In this document: positions 36,799 to 48,107 of the stretch, one piece after another
How positions within the stretch are numbered: the stretch's first letter is position 1
Layout: the number at the start of each line of letters is the position of its first letter
NCBI GenBank assembly: GCA_026545765.1
Contig: JAIFAC010000216.1
Coordinates: 1 to 64,000 of the forward strand
DNA length: 64,000 nucleotides
From: Plantago major
Lineage: Eukaryota; Streptophyta; Magnoliopsida; Lamiales; Plantaginaceae
Direction: 5' to 3'
Made by a program: the position numbers and the translations under genes
Notes under the pieces: generated by a model
Seen by the model: only the letters and a program-made list of their open reading frames with translations
The model's database searches: none
What the model was told of the DNA's origin: nothing

Positions 36799-37453
36799 TG
36801 TTGATCTGAAATATGTCCATGGCGTCCTAACCGCTACATCACGGACTACAGTCCTAAGCGGGGCGTCTAACAGCTCTATCGGACTACTCCTAAGAGGACA
36901 TCCTAGCGCTCTATCGGACTCTACGTCCTGGCAGTGCGTCTAACTGCTCATCACGGACTACGGTCTAAGCGGGACATCCTAACCGCTCTGTCGGACTACG
37001 TCCTGGCGGGATGTCCTAACCAACCCATTGGGCCGAGCTATCAAGACATTGGGCCATGGGCGAAGCATTGTTAGCTGTCCCAGGCACGACACTTGGCGCG
37101 ATCTTGTGAGTACTCCCTTTCTCGAGGAAACCTATAAATATGGATATATCCTCACAATGCAAGTAAGTGAAGCCTTCTTTCTAGACTCTTAACTTCTCAA
37201 CTATTATCTGAGTAGATCTTGATCTCTCTTGAGTAAAGTCTCGAACGGTTTGACACTTATGGCTGGGTCCTAACCCCAAGTCACTTGTGCAGGTCCTTAC
37301 GCATCGCCTCTTACCAGTACGACGGTTCTTGCGGGCTCTTACTCTTTGGTTCTTACAAGCAAGGTGGTACTTACTCAATGGTGGTCTAGGTACTTAGAGT
37401 GAAGGAAAGCAAGGAAAATTCATTAAGTGGTTAGGGGACTTTTCCCCTCAACA
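36799..37453 (+). repeat. Gypsy-2 3' LTR
   Basis: Pairs with the 5' LTR; TATA box at 37133-37140. The internal ~40-bp repeats (36826-37020) are present but differ in number and sequence from those in the 5' LTR. The purine-rich tract ACTAGGGGACA lies just before it. Confidence 0.88.
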
Positions 37454-37737
37454 GTAATCTTGCTGATTGTTTCTGAATTTCTCTATCTGTAAAAGTTGCA
37501 TCTTATTCTGTAAACTGTACCTATCTGAAGATCATACTCTCAGATACATTCTAATAGATGACAACTTATCAGCAAAGATCACTTCTTGTAATTTGGTTGA
37601 TGTTTACTTTACATAATTGACTAAAATTGAATATCATTTGAAATGATTAAGTGGTGGATTGTTTTCTCTTCCAGGATTACAAATTTGTAATAGGACTTAA
37701 AAGATAGTCATGGATGACTGATCAAAAAGGGGGAAAT
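37454..37737 (+). other. SIRE 3' untranslated end with polypurine tract
   Basis: Resumes the SIRE element after gypsy-2 and ends with AAAAAGGGGGAAA (37724-37736), the lineage-typical polypurine tract, directly before the 3' LTR. Confidence 0.75.
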
Positions 37738-39145
37738 TGGTTAGGAATATTTGTTAGTATTTTGATCACTCATCACATGTTCTTATCTTAGTCAGAAAGG
37801 TGATTAAGTACTCTTGGTTCACTTGAACATTGTAAAAGAGGAAATCACTGAGTATGATTAGTCTAGTAAATCTTGTATTAGGGTTATAGGTCTCTGAGTG
37901 TAATTTTTATTTCCAGAAGACCATGAAGATCAATCCTAGCAATGGAGCTTTTCTGAAGATTAGAAGACTAAAGATTGCACAAGATTTATGAAGATATCAA
38001 GGTTTAGTCTAACTCAGAAAGACTATGTCCTTAATCCTTTCTTAAGTGTATTTACTTACTTTTGAAATATGATTCTGGACATATGACATCATGAGTATGG
38101 AGCATGCAAGCCATCAGAAAGGCTCATGTATCCGTTGAAGACTACAGGACAAGAAATAGTACAAGTGCATTAATTGCATCGGCAGAAAAGCCGCTGAAGC
38201 ACAGTCCTCTCCGAGACATGAGACAACGACTTCTGAGTACTCATTTGAGGATAAGTATGGATTGAATTTGAATTGTGTCTAACGGATATCAATCCAACAA
38301 CTCTCAAATTCATCTATATATATTACACACTTAGATGCTGATAAACATACCTTAGAATGCTCTATCTTGCAAACTTACCATCAAGCAAAGTATTATCTCA
38401 AGCACTCTACTATCCTTTCTGAAAGCTTTCTGTTGCTCGAAGAATTACTAGTAGTTTTAAGTTGTCCTAAACCTTAACAAGAGATTGTTATTCGTGAAAG
38501 AGTTGAACTATCAGATACCCTTTCTGAAGCTCATTCTCCAGAACGGACATCAATTACTTGGGTCAGTAAAGAGCAGACTGCTATCCACTGAACAAGTGTA
38601 TTAAGTAGTCTTGTTCTATTAGGCTCTCTGAAAACATAACTGAAAAGTTATACAAGAAGCCTCTCTGACAAACCTTATAACCAACACCATCAAGGCGTGG
38701 AGTAGAGGAAGTACTTGATTTGGAAAATCAAGGAATAACTCCAAGGTTATCTGAGTAGAGGAAGTACTTAGCTCTAGGAGCTGGGAATAACTCAGGGGGA
38801 ACATTTGGTTGGGAACCATTTGTATGGAATCTTAGAATAGGATTATTGTAAGGTGAACTCAATTATATGTTCTAGTGAATTCTAGGTCTCAGAAAGACCG
38901 AAGTGGACTAGTTAGAGGATTACGCCACCTCCAGATACCACTATACTTAACATGTCATTTACATTTCAAATCACACAAACATACTTATTGTTTCTGCACT
39001 TACCTATCTTAAAGTCTTCCGCGCTCTAAATTTAAGTATCATAAACCCCAGGTTTCTGAGAAACTGTGTTTATCGACACAAGTTTTAAAGGACTATTCAC
39101 CCCCCCCCCCCATAGTCTTTTACTTTGCCGTTATCTGGACCAACA
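37738..39145 (+). repeat. SIRE 3' LTR
   Basis: 1408 bp, uninterrupted, starting TGGTTAGGAATATTTG and ending GGACCAACA. TATA-like sequence lies near 38314. It serves as the reference that shows where the CACTA entered the 5' copy. Confidence 0.92.
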
Positions 39146-39150
39146 CAAAC

Positions 39151-39336
39151 CGAGTCTGAAGGGCCTAACCCCCCTCCCCCCCCCCCCCCCCCCTCTCCAA
39201 GTCACTTGTGCAGGTCCTTATCCTTCTACCTTTAAGGAGCCCAGCGGGCATCTTCAAGTAACACCTTGGCTCTGGAAGTAGGATAGCAACTATAAAGGAA
39301 TTTAACCAAGTGTTTGGGGGAAAGTTACCCTCATCA
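39151..39336 (+). repeat. Gypsy-1 3' LTR, right part
   Basis: Matches the gypsy-2 LTR from GGGCCTAACCCC through a C run and CTCCAAGTCACTTGTGCAGG to GTTTGGGGG...CCCTCATCA. This completes the LTR split at 8089 and gives about 0.85 kb in all. Confidence 0.75.
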
Positions 39337-40577
39337 TCTGGAGTTCTTATAGACGGATTTCCGAAAAGAAAGTTGCACCTTGTTGGTATGAGTAGCGTTC
39401 TCGATCCCTTTAAGCTCTTTGGACTTGACTTGAAACATTGGGGCGTTACATTCACCCCCTCTTGAATTGTGCGACATCCCATATGGCAGAAAATTACACT
39501 AATTTTTAAAAGCACAAGGGCGTTAAAACAATAACGAAGAGACAATCTAAAATCTTTGAGAAGCTAAAATTCTAACAGTTGACTTGCAAAACAGACTATT
39601 TTCAAAAGCAGTGGCAAATATACAAATTTTTACAAACTAAAACTTTCCGAAATCCCAATAACAACCCAACTCTCACTCTAGTTGCTGAACGTCTACCCGA
39701 CTCGGTACTCCAACTTTCTCAGAATCTACAAGGAAGGAAAACAAAAGAGTGTGAGACAAAAATCTCAGTGATGTTCGTGTGTGACAGTGGAAATTAACAT
39801 ATCAATAGGAAATTCATAACCTGATCAAAATAATAATCATATCTATAACAATCAATCGTTCGTTAGTGCGATCGACCTTATAACCGATCAAGCCCTTATC
39901 GCTCCAGACAGAGAATGACTCTGACACAGACGTTACCCTGCCATGGTACAGGGGTGAAACACTACTACCCACCAAGACCTCGGCGACTTCTGCCTCGCGT
40001 CAAGGGGAAGTAAGTGAAGGAACTTTATGAATAACTCGACAGACACAACTGCCCAAGTATATCCACTCGGAAACCTCCACCACATTTTGCGCACATATCG
40101 GTCGTTAAGCAAATCAATCAATCAAATCATAATATATACATATAGATGTCAAAATCAATCTTTCGTGCAGAAATCATGTTTTAGCGGAAGCATTTGACAG
40201 TTGCTTCGATGCAATTTTTTTTGAAACGGAATGAGTTGGAAATTACTTTGATGCAGTACATATATATACAATAAAAGCATGTACTTCCTTGGTTTTCGGA
40301 GTCGGTTTTAAGAACACTCACCTTAGATAGCCTCGTAAAACTCAAAACCCGCAAATCCTGATAAAATATCACACTATTTAACAATTACTCAAAGATAAAT
40401 TATTGCTACCCTTTAACCCCACAAAACTCTAGGCCAAACAAGTCGATAACACAAAAGAACAACGAAGCACTAAATACATAGCGATTTTAGCAATTTCGTT
40501 ACTAACAACGGTGAAAATAAAAATAGAACAAAATAATGAGGTCACATAGAATCGAACTCAAGACCTCCCACAAACCA
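39337..40577 (-). mobile_element. Chromovirus-type gypsy sequence, minus strand
   Basis: On the minus strand GGGGGTGAA followed by TGTAACGCCCC (about 39440-39459) is the polypurine tract plus LTR start typical of Tekay/Del chromoviruses. The LTR itself is cut at 39336 by gypsy-1. Sequence to the right would be internal or a second LTR. No coding domain was recognised. Confidence 0.4.
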
Positions 40578-40578
40578 T

Positions 40579-41521
40579 ACAATCAGCCAAAAAGCCCGAC
40601 AGCCAAATATCATGCTGATGACAATAAATTGCGAATGTTGTTAAACTTGAACAACATGGCGTAAACAAAACATAGAAACAAAATAAAAACAAACATAGGC
40701 AAGCCAGGTTTCGATACCAAGACCTTCTCTGAACAAAAACACCCCACGAAATCCACTCAGCAAACGCTAAAGTTTATAACAAATTCGTACACGAAAGCAT
40801 ATAATCAGTTCGTCTGATTGTAACAGGTATAAACAGAAAATACGAAACAAATAAGCGCAAGGCTGGTTTAGAACCCACAAACTCTGCTAAACAGTAAGAC
40901 ACCACATTGACCACTTGGATACAACTAAAGTTGTTAACAATGAAACGCTTTTCAAATCAAGAAACGAAATTTGCGTAAACTCAGAAACCAAACGTAAAAG
41001 GCAGAAAACAGAGCACAACATACAGAAAACATGGTCATGGCGAAAATAACAAGATTCAGCAAATTATAAGACACGGATTAACAAGGGACAAGATCACGCA
41101 AAAACCAACCCTCCCAGAACTGAAATACAAGAGGAAAAAGAGGATTCGGTGCTTACCGAAGACTAACCGAAAGCAAATTAGAGCGCGGACAAAACGAATC
41201 GAAATTCCTTCTCCTTTGAAACTGATTCTACGTAGAAGCCAAGAACAGCGTTCTTGAGTCAGAAAGAGAGTTACGGATGAAGAAAACAGAATTGAAGGAT
41301 GAAAACTTACCGAACGGAATCGACTTGGTGAAGAACGGAGAGTTTGAAGGAGGACGGAGAGTTTTACTCTCGACTCCAGTTAACTCGTAAATAAATTCTA
41401 GAAAAATACGAAATCGATTCCTGGGGTGATAACCGAACATGGTGATCGTACAAAAAATATAATTTTCAATATTTTTTTAATAATAAATAATAAAACGAAA
41501 AAAAAAAAATCGGGGTTTTAC
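40579..41521 (-). repeat. Minus-strand LTR portion in unit A
   Basis: On the minus strand it starts TGTAAAACCCCGATT at 41521 after a G-rich tract. The same sequence, longer in the middle, is at 44891-46062 in unit B. Confidence 0.5.
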
Positions 41522-43560
41522 ATCCCCGCCGCACCATGGTCCGTCCAACCGTCCACCCCTTATGGGGGATTTAGGTTAGCGGCTCTGATCATTTATATGT
41601 AGAATAATAATGGTAGGCAACCTTTGGTAGTGCCTTGATTCTTCGTAGGCGATTCTCCGGGTGATCGTTATTGCTGTATCAGCGTATTCTTTCCTCACTT
41701 TGTCATCACTGTATGCTTGGGAGGCTTTCTAGTTGGTCACTCATCCTAAGATTAACGGTCTGAACGCGTTACGATGGTAGGCATATCACCGGAGGCTTGC
41801 CATGAGTCATTGTCCAAATGGCGATCGGCATTAGTGATCCGAATTCTACAAATGGTATCGACTTCTTGTTGATCAATCTTGAAAACTATGAGTAACTCGA
41901 TCAACCGACAATCTCACGACTTTAGCTAATGCTCTATACTGCTTTCGATGGTTGATTGCTTTTTAGTAACTCGATGTAGATTTCTTTTGGATTTCGGTGA
42001 TTAAGGAAGTGCGAGTAAAATCTGAACCTGTTACAATCTACTTGTATCGACATCTTTGCTTGATTTGAGTCATAATATGCTTTGAGATCGGGCTTTGTGT
42101 CTCTTACGTACAAACCTTGACCAATCGTACTTCCTTTAAAATATTTTACAACTATAGTGTGGGTTGCTTGAAAATGAATATACATAGGAGTAGACATGAA
42201 TTGACTCAACATATTCATTGCATAAGTGATGTCTACCTTGTGATGTTTAGATAAATGAGTCTCCCAATCTATTTTCTATAAGCGGTGGGATATGAGACAT
42301 TCTCCTATTGTTGAGCTCATTTTGTGATTTTGCTCAATAGGAGTCTTTGTTGTTTCACATCCAAGTAAACAAATCCTTAAGGCAGGTTGAAAGCAACTAC
42401 AAGAAATTGAGAATCTAATTTTTGGCGAAGTGGGGAAATGTGTATAAATTAAACATAGACGGAGAGAGAGTAGGGCTCCTTTTGGTTGCAATGGGTTTAG
42501 TCTACAAATCATAAGCCAGAGTTATGATTTAAGGTTTAACAAATGGACTTTGAATCTTCATACTCTGGTTTGGTTGCAATTTTAATCTTGGATTTTGTGG
42601 CTTACAAGGCCAAAACCCACTCTAATTTGGTTCACAAAATTGAAGAAGGTTTTGATGGTCTTCCTAAAAAAATGGTACAAAATACGAATTACACCCTCAA
42701 CTATATACATGCAAATAAAACCCACATTAAATTTAAAGGGAATATTTAAATTTGATCAATGATTATCAAAATTGACCACAAATTATTTGTAAATTATAAT
42801 GGTTTTGTTATTTAATAAAATTACATAACAAAAATTGCAAAAGTAAAATTTTGTAAATGTTGAGAAATAACTGTAAATGTTATTTTGTATATTTTACTAA
42901 TAAGAACTATTAAATGGTGGAAAATAATATTTTTTCCCTATTTTTTTTCCCCTTTCTGTATATTCCCTCAAACTAAATGAAGCATAATAGTAAAATAATT
43001 TTATGGATTTGATGGGAGTCTAGTTGATAAATAATGGATTCATAATTTAAGAAATAAATCATGATAAGCTATATTAACGGATGATATATATATATATATC
43101 AATAAAATGAATAAATCACATACTTAGTTAGTGTACATAATAAAAGCGTGAAGGTGATGGTACAATAATATTAATTAATAATTAGTATTAGAATGGCCAA
43201 GTCGTTGTACAATTTACCCGAAGAGCGTGCGTCTGATTCTTTGGAACTCCAATCATAACAACAAGCTATGACGGTAACACCACATAATTGTTTTGGCTTT
43301 GAAATTAACGATTAATTTCTCAATCCTAAATTACAAAATATCTCTAGCTACCTCATTTTAATTTACATTTACTAGGCTAGCTATAATAATCTGGAGGTAG
43401 CACAGGTATTAATTACACTACATATCAAGCAAGGCCAAACTCAGTGTAACCCGATTCATACGCAAACCACGAGAGGTCTCATACTTTGTATAGGTGAGCT
43501 ACTCATCGGAAGATCAATTAAAGCACAACAATCATCATACTCATACTGTCTAATTTACAT
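41522..43560. other. Intergenic segment of unit A
   Basis: No host gene recognised. A possible small element starts near 42475 (GGGCTCCTTTTGGTTGCAA). (AT)n lies at 43084-43101. The 3' flank of the F-box gene is at the right end. Confidence 0.4.
42543..42749 (+). other. 68-codon frame, identical in both units
   Basis: Opens MDFESSYSGLVAILIL, with no known domain. The same protein is read at 47086-47292. Identity between units follows from the recent duplication and does not by itself show coding function. Retained as a weak candidate only. Confidence 0.15.
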
Positions 43561-44603
43561 TCAAGCATATACTTGGGGATTGTAAAGGTTCCAAGAGCTT
43601 GTCTAGCGCTTATCAAATTTAGGGGACAATTGCTTCATCAATTCAAATCGTGGCGCTTCCTCCATTTACGACTAGAGCGAGGTCTTTGCGGTATTCATCA
43701 CCCACACACTCCACTTTTATGACAATTGAGGTTTGGAATGATGAGCACATAAACACAAACAAAAAAAGGCGATTCCTCCTCATCGACGGTAAACAACCTT
43801 AATATCTGAGCACCATCATCACCATCTGGTGGTAAGTTCGAATCTTGGTAAACACCTCATTAACCAAGTCGAATCCCATGATGCAAGCCTCTCGGTTTTT
43901 GCCACATTGGCGACGATATACAACACACCGAGAGATACTCGTTTCTTTCCTTGAAAGCCACCACTAAAAGGCCATACCATCCTGGTAATATCACTCCATG
44001 ATTTCTTCTTTTGTGAATACACGGAAAACTTGGCGGCATATCGATAATATCTCTAGGCTCATATATCATGACTATTTTAAAGTCGAGGTTAACATGATCA
44101 AGCATAAATCCTAGAATAAGAATATTTATATGCGGGGAAGACATGAAAATCCGGAGGAGTTATTTTCTTGGACTTGGCGATTCTTGGGTTCCATAATGTG
44201 AGATCGGCGACATGGGATAATTTTTTGAATGATCTGAATTACACAAACAAAAGGCCTCTTCTTTGAACCCACTGGAAATCATGAACATCCGGATGGTTAC
44301 ATAAACTAAGCGTAGGCCTAGAAAGCATGGGCTCACCGGTGTACCATTGGATTGTTTTGTTCTTGATATAGCGAAAAAAAAGGAGGTGGTCTTTGGTTTG
44401 GGTTGTGGAGAGGTGAAGATTGAGAAAGTATGGTTGAGAGATTATCAACTTCAAGTGTTTGGAAGCGTAGGTTAGTTTAATCGGATCTTTTCTTTGGAAG
44501 CTTTATCGGGATAAGGTCCATGATTTCCGATGGCAATTGGCTAATCCACCAACAATCCTCTCTACTTTTTTCCATCAACGACAACGAATCCTGCTTTTCC
44601 CAT
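43561..44603 (-). pseudogene. F-box/FBA protein gene, copy A (frame disrupted)
   Basis: Same gene as copy B (complement of 48108-49148): intronless, about 346 codons, ATG at 44603 and stop at 43561-43563. F-box proteins act as substrate receptors of SCF ubiquitin ligases. Readable parts: an F-box (WWISQLPSEIMDLI), then a 71-codon stretch at 44239-44454, an FBA-type middle (LWNP..AKSKKI, YSQKKKSWSDI), and a C-terminal VECVGDEYRKDLALVV. Frame is lost several times relative to copy B, first within about ten codons of the start. Either this copy is dead or the consensus is faulty; several of the disagreements create CG in this copy. The TATA box lies about 70 bases upstream. Confidence 0.75.
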
Positions 44604-44670
44604 CTTAATTAATTTCTACAAGATTGGAGTTGGAGTTTTTCATTATATTATATTCACCATACCATACCAC

Positions 44671-44682
44671 TATATATAAATA
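44671..44682 (-). promoter_or_regulatory. TATA box of F-box copy A
   Basis: TATATATAAATA on the plus strand reads TATTTATATATA on the coding strand, about 70 bases before the ATG. Conserved in unit B. Confidence 0.55.
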
Positions 44683-44890
44683 ATCACACTAAGCTAAGCC
44701 GTACACTAGTTAGACTTGTATTAGGAAAAGCGTGCGTATCTAGATCTAGTGTGTATATAACTCCTATTCCTTTTGGTGGATTACTGTCATCTAATCTAAT
44801 CGTTTCCTACCGATTCCATATAGAAAGAAAGTTGTTGTCTTTTCCCATCAACCCACCCGCACCGACTATAAAAGCCAGGGCAAGTTTTTA

Positions 44891-46062
44891 TACAATCAGC
44901 CAAAAAAGCCCGACAGCCAAATATCATGCTGATGACAATAAATTGCGAATGTTGTTAAACTTGAACAACATGGCGTAAACAAAACATAGAAACAAAATAA
45001 AAACAAACATAGGCAAGCCAGGTTTCGATACCAAGACCTTCTACGAACAAAAACACCCACGAAATCCACTCAGCAAACACCAAAAGTTTATAACAAATTC
45101 GTACACGAAAGGATATAATCAGTTCGTCTGATTGTAACAGGTATAAACAGAAAATACGAAACAAATAAGCGCAAGGCAGGTTTAGAACCCACAACCTCTG
45201 CTAAACAGTAAGACACCACATTGACCACTTGGATACAACTAAAGTTGTTAACAATGAAACGCTTTTCAAATCAAGAAACGAAATTTGCGTAAACTCAGAA
45301 ACCAAACGTAAAGGCAGAAAACAGAGCACAACATACAGAAAACATGGTCATGGCGAAAATAACAAGATTCAGCAAATTATAAGACACGGATTAACAAGGG
45401 ACAAGATCACGCAAAAACCAACCCTCCCAGAACTGAAATACAAGAGGAAAAAGAGGATTCGGTGCTTACCGAAGACTAACCGAAAACAAATTAGGCGCGG
45501 ACAAAACGAATCGAAATTCCTTCTCCTTTGAAACTGATTCTACGTAGAAGCCAAGAACAGCGTTCTTGAGTCAGAAAGAGTTACGGATGAAGAAAACAGA
45601 ATTGAAGGATGAAAACTTACCGAACGGAATCGACTTGGTGAAGAACGGAGAGTTTGAAGGAGGACGAAGAGAAAGAGGTGAAGATGATGAATGACTCCGG
45701 ATTTTCTGACTGCTAGGTTTAGGTAGAAGGATGCTTGAGAGTTCTGGAGATTGATTTTGTATAAATAAAGGCGAAGAAGATGGAACGGAAAACCGAAAGC
45801 GAGTAGAATTTGATAAGAAATGGAACTGAATCGCAGAAGAACAATGGAATGGAGTCTGTTTGAACTTGGCAAGGGTATATTGGGTATTATATACAATTAT
45901 AAACCCAAAATACTACGGACTGGATTAACTTCGTAAATAAATTACAGAAAAATCTGAAATCGATTCTGGGGTGATAACCGAACATGGTGATCGTACAAAA
46001 ATATAATTTTCAATATTTTTTAATAATAAATAATAAAGCGAAAAAAAAAAATCGGGTTTTAC
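44891..46062 (-). repeat. Minus-strand LTR portion in unit B
   Basis: Same LTR as 40579-41521 but with an extra internal segment, cut at the duplication border. On the minus strand it starts TGTAAAACCCGATT at 46062. Confidence 0.5.
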
Positions 46063-48107
46063 ATCCCGCACCATAGTCCGTCAACCGTCCACCTTATAGG
46101 GATTTAGGTTAACTGACTCGATCTCATTGTAATGAGGACCACTAATGGGCGAGCACCTTTGGTAGCGGTTACTCGTGGCGATTTTAAGGTGATCGTTGGC
46201 TGTATCGACAAATGTTCTTTCCTGCGCTTTGTCATCACTGTGTATGCGGGGAACTTTCTAGTTGGTCACTCATCCTAAGATTGCTCGGTGCAAACGCGTT
46301 ACGATGGGCGACATATCACGGGAAGCTGCCCAGTCTGTATTTGATCCATGGTCGAATAAGGCTCGGCCCATTAGTGATCCGGTCGTTACAAATGGTATCG
46401 ACTTCTTGTTGATCAATCTTGAAAACTATGAGTAACTCGATCAACCGACAATCTCACGACTTGCTTTAGCTAATGCTCTATACTACCTTTCGATGGTTGA
46501 TTGCTTTAGCTTTAGTAACTCGATGTAGATTTCTTTTGGATTTCCGGTGATTAAGGAAGTGCCGAGTAAAATCGAACCTGTTACAATCTACTTGTATCGA
46601 CATCTTGATTTGAGTCATAATATGCTTTGAGATCGGGCTTTGTGTCTCTTACACAACAAACCTTGACCAATCGTACTTCCTTTAAAATATTTTACAACTA
46701 TAGTGGTACTTGAAAATGAATATACATAGGAGTAGACATGAATTGACTCGACATATTCATTGCATAAGTGATGTCTACCTTGTGATGTTTAGATAAATGA
46801 GTCTCCCAATCTATTTTCTATAGCGGTGGGATATGTGAGACATTCTCCTATTGTTGAGCTCATTTTGTGATTTTGCTCAATAGGAGTCTTTGTTGTTTCA
46901 CATCGAGTAAACCAAATCCTTAAGGCAGTTGAAAGCAACTACAAGAAATTGAGAATCTAATTTTTTGGTGAAGTGGGGAAATGTGTATAAATTAAACATA
47001 GACGGAGAGAGAGTAGGGCTCCTTTTGGTTGCAATGGGTTTAGTCTACAAATCATAAGCCAGAGTTATGATTTAAGGTTTAACAAATGGACTTTGAATCT
47101 TCATACTCTGGTTTGGTTGCAATTTTAATCTTGGATTTTGTGGCTTACAAGGCCAAAACCCACTCTAATTTGGTTCACAAAATTGAAGAAGGTTTTGATG
47201 GTCTTCCTAAAAAAATGGTACAAAATACTAATTACACCCTCAACTATATACATGCAAATAAAACCCACATTAAATTTAAAGGGAATATTTAAATTTGATC
47301 AACGATTATCAAAATTGACCACAAATTATTTGTAAATTATAATGGTTTTGTTATTTAATAAAATTACATAACAAAAATTGCAAAATTAAAATTTTGTAAA
47401 TGTTGAGAAATAACTGTAAATGTTATTTTGTATATTTTACTAATAAGAACTATTAAATGGTGGAAAATAATATTTTTTCCCTATTTTTTTTCCCCTTTCT
47501 GTATATTCCCTCAAACTAAATGAAGCATAATAGTAAAATAATTTTATGGATTTGATGGGAGTCTAGTTGATAAATAATGGATTCATAATTTAAGAAATAA
47601 ATCATGATAAGCTATATTAACGGATGATATATATATATATATATATATCAATAAAATGAATAAATCACATACTTAGTTAGTGTCTATAATAAAACGTGAA
47701 AGGTGATGGTACAATAATATTAATTAATAATTAGTATTAGAATGGCCAAGTCGTTGTACAATTTACCCAAAGAGCGTCGTCTGATTCTTGGAACTCAATC
47801 ATAACAACAAGCTACGTGATAACACCACACTTAATTGTTTTGGCTTTGAAATTAGATGTAATTTCTCAATCCTAAATTACAAAATATCTCTAGCTACCTC
47901 ATTTTAATTTACATTACTAGGCTAGCTATAATATCTTTGGAGGTAGCACGGAGGTATTAATTACACTACATATCAAGCGAGGCGAACTAGAATGTAACCG
48001 ATTCATACGCAAACCACGAGAGGTCTCATACTTTGTATAGGTGAGCCTACTCATCGGAAGATCAATTAAAGCACAACAATCATCATACTCATACATCTAA
48101 TTTACAT
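46063..48107. other. Intergenic segment of unit B
   Basis: Counterpart of 41522-43560: the 68-codon frame (47086-47292), AT-rich DNA with (AT)n, and the 3' flank of the F-box gene. No other gene seen. Confidence 0.4.

Larger units (their letters stand above)
29567..37453 (+). mobile_element. Gypsy-2, LTR element without visible pol
   Basis: Two LTRs of 651 and 655 bp start TGTTGAT and end CAACA. A primer-binding site TGGCGCCGTCTGTGGGAA and a gag-like start follow the first, and a purine-rich tract precedes the second. In the 6.6-kb interior I find no protease, integrase or reverse-transcriptase motif. The space is taken by a 24-bp tandem array, other repeats and A/C-rich sequence. It looks like a non-autonomous element (TR-GAG or LARD type) depending on a relative such as gypsy-3. 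The flanking 5-mers (TTAAA, GTAAT) agree at only three positions. Confidence 0.8.
8090..39145 (+). mobile_element. SIRE/Maximus-type copia element, interrupted
   Basis: A nearly complete structure: two LTRs of about 1.4 kb (8090-8910 plus 17238-17810; and 37738-39145), a primer-binding site, gag, pol with the lineage-typical YVDDIIFGS, a long post-pol region, and a polypurine tract AAAAAGGGGGAAA. Without its two insertions (CACTA 8911-17234 and gypsy-2 29567-37453) it would be about 14.8 kb. SIRE-lineage elements are large copia elements that carry an extra env-like frame after pol, which fits. All reading frames are broken many times, so this is a dead fossil. The LTRs still align over their full length. 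Confidence 0.85.
40578..44889. repeat. Tandem segmental duplication, unit A
   Basis: A 4.3-kb unit starting ATACAATCAGCC and ending GGGCAAGTTTTT. It repeats immediately as unit B in the same orientation. Contents in order: part of a minus-strand LTR, an intergenic segment with a 68-codon frame, an AT-rich region with an (AT)n run, and an F-box gene with its promoter. Against unit B it lacks about 250 bp of LTR near 41365. Identity is otherwise very high, which points to a recent event. Confidence 0.92.

Noticed and set aside
42543-42749. 68-codon frame identical to the one at 47086-47292 as a conserved gene
   Set aside because: Both lie in the recent tandem duplication, so identity is expected; no domain, no codon-level evidence.
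43084-43101. (AT)n run as an origin or matrix attachment site
   Set aside because: A simple microsatellite with different length in unit B; no further support.
45229-45531. 100-codon Lys/Arg-rich frame
   Set aside because: Opposite strand of LTR sequence; the counterpart in unit A does not keep the frame.
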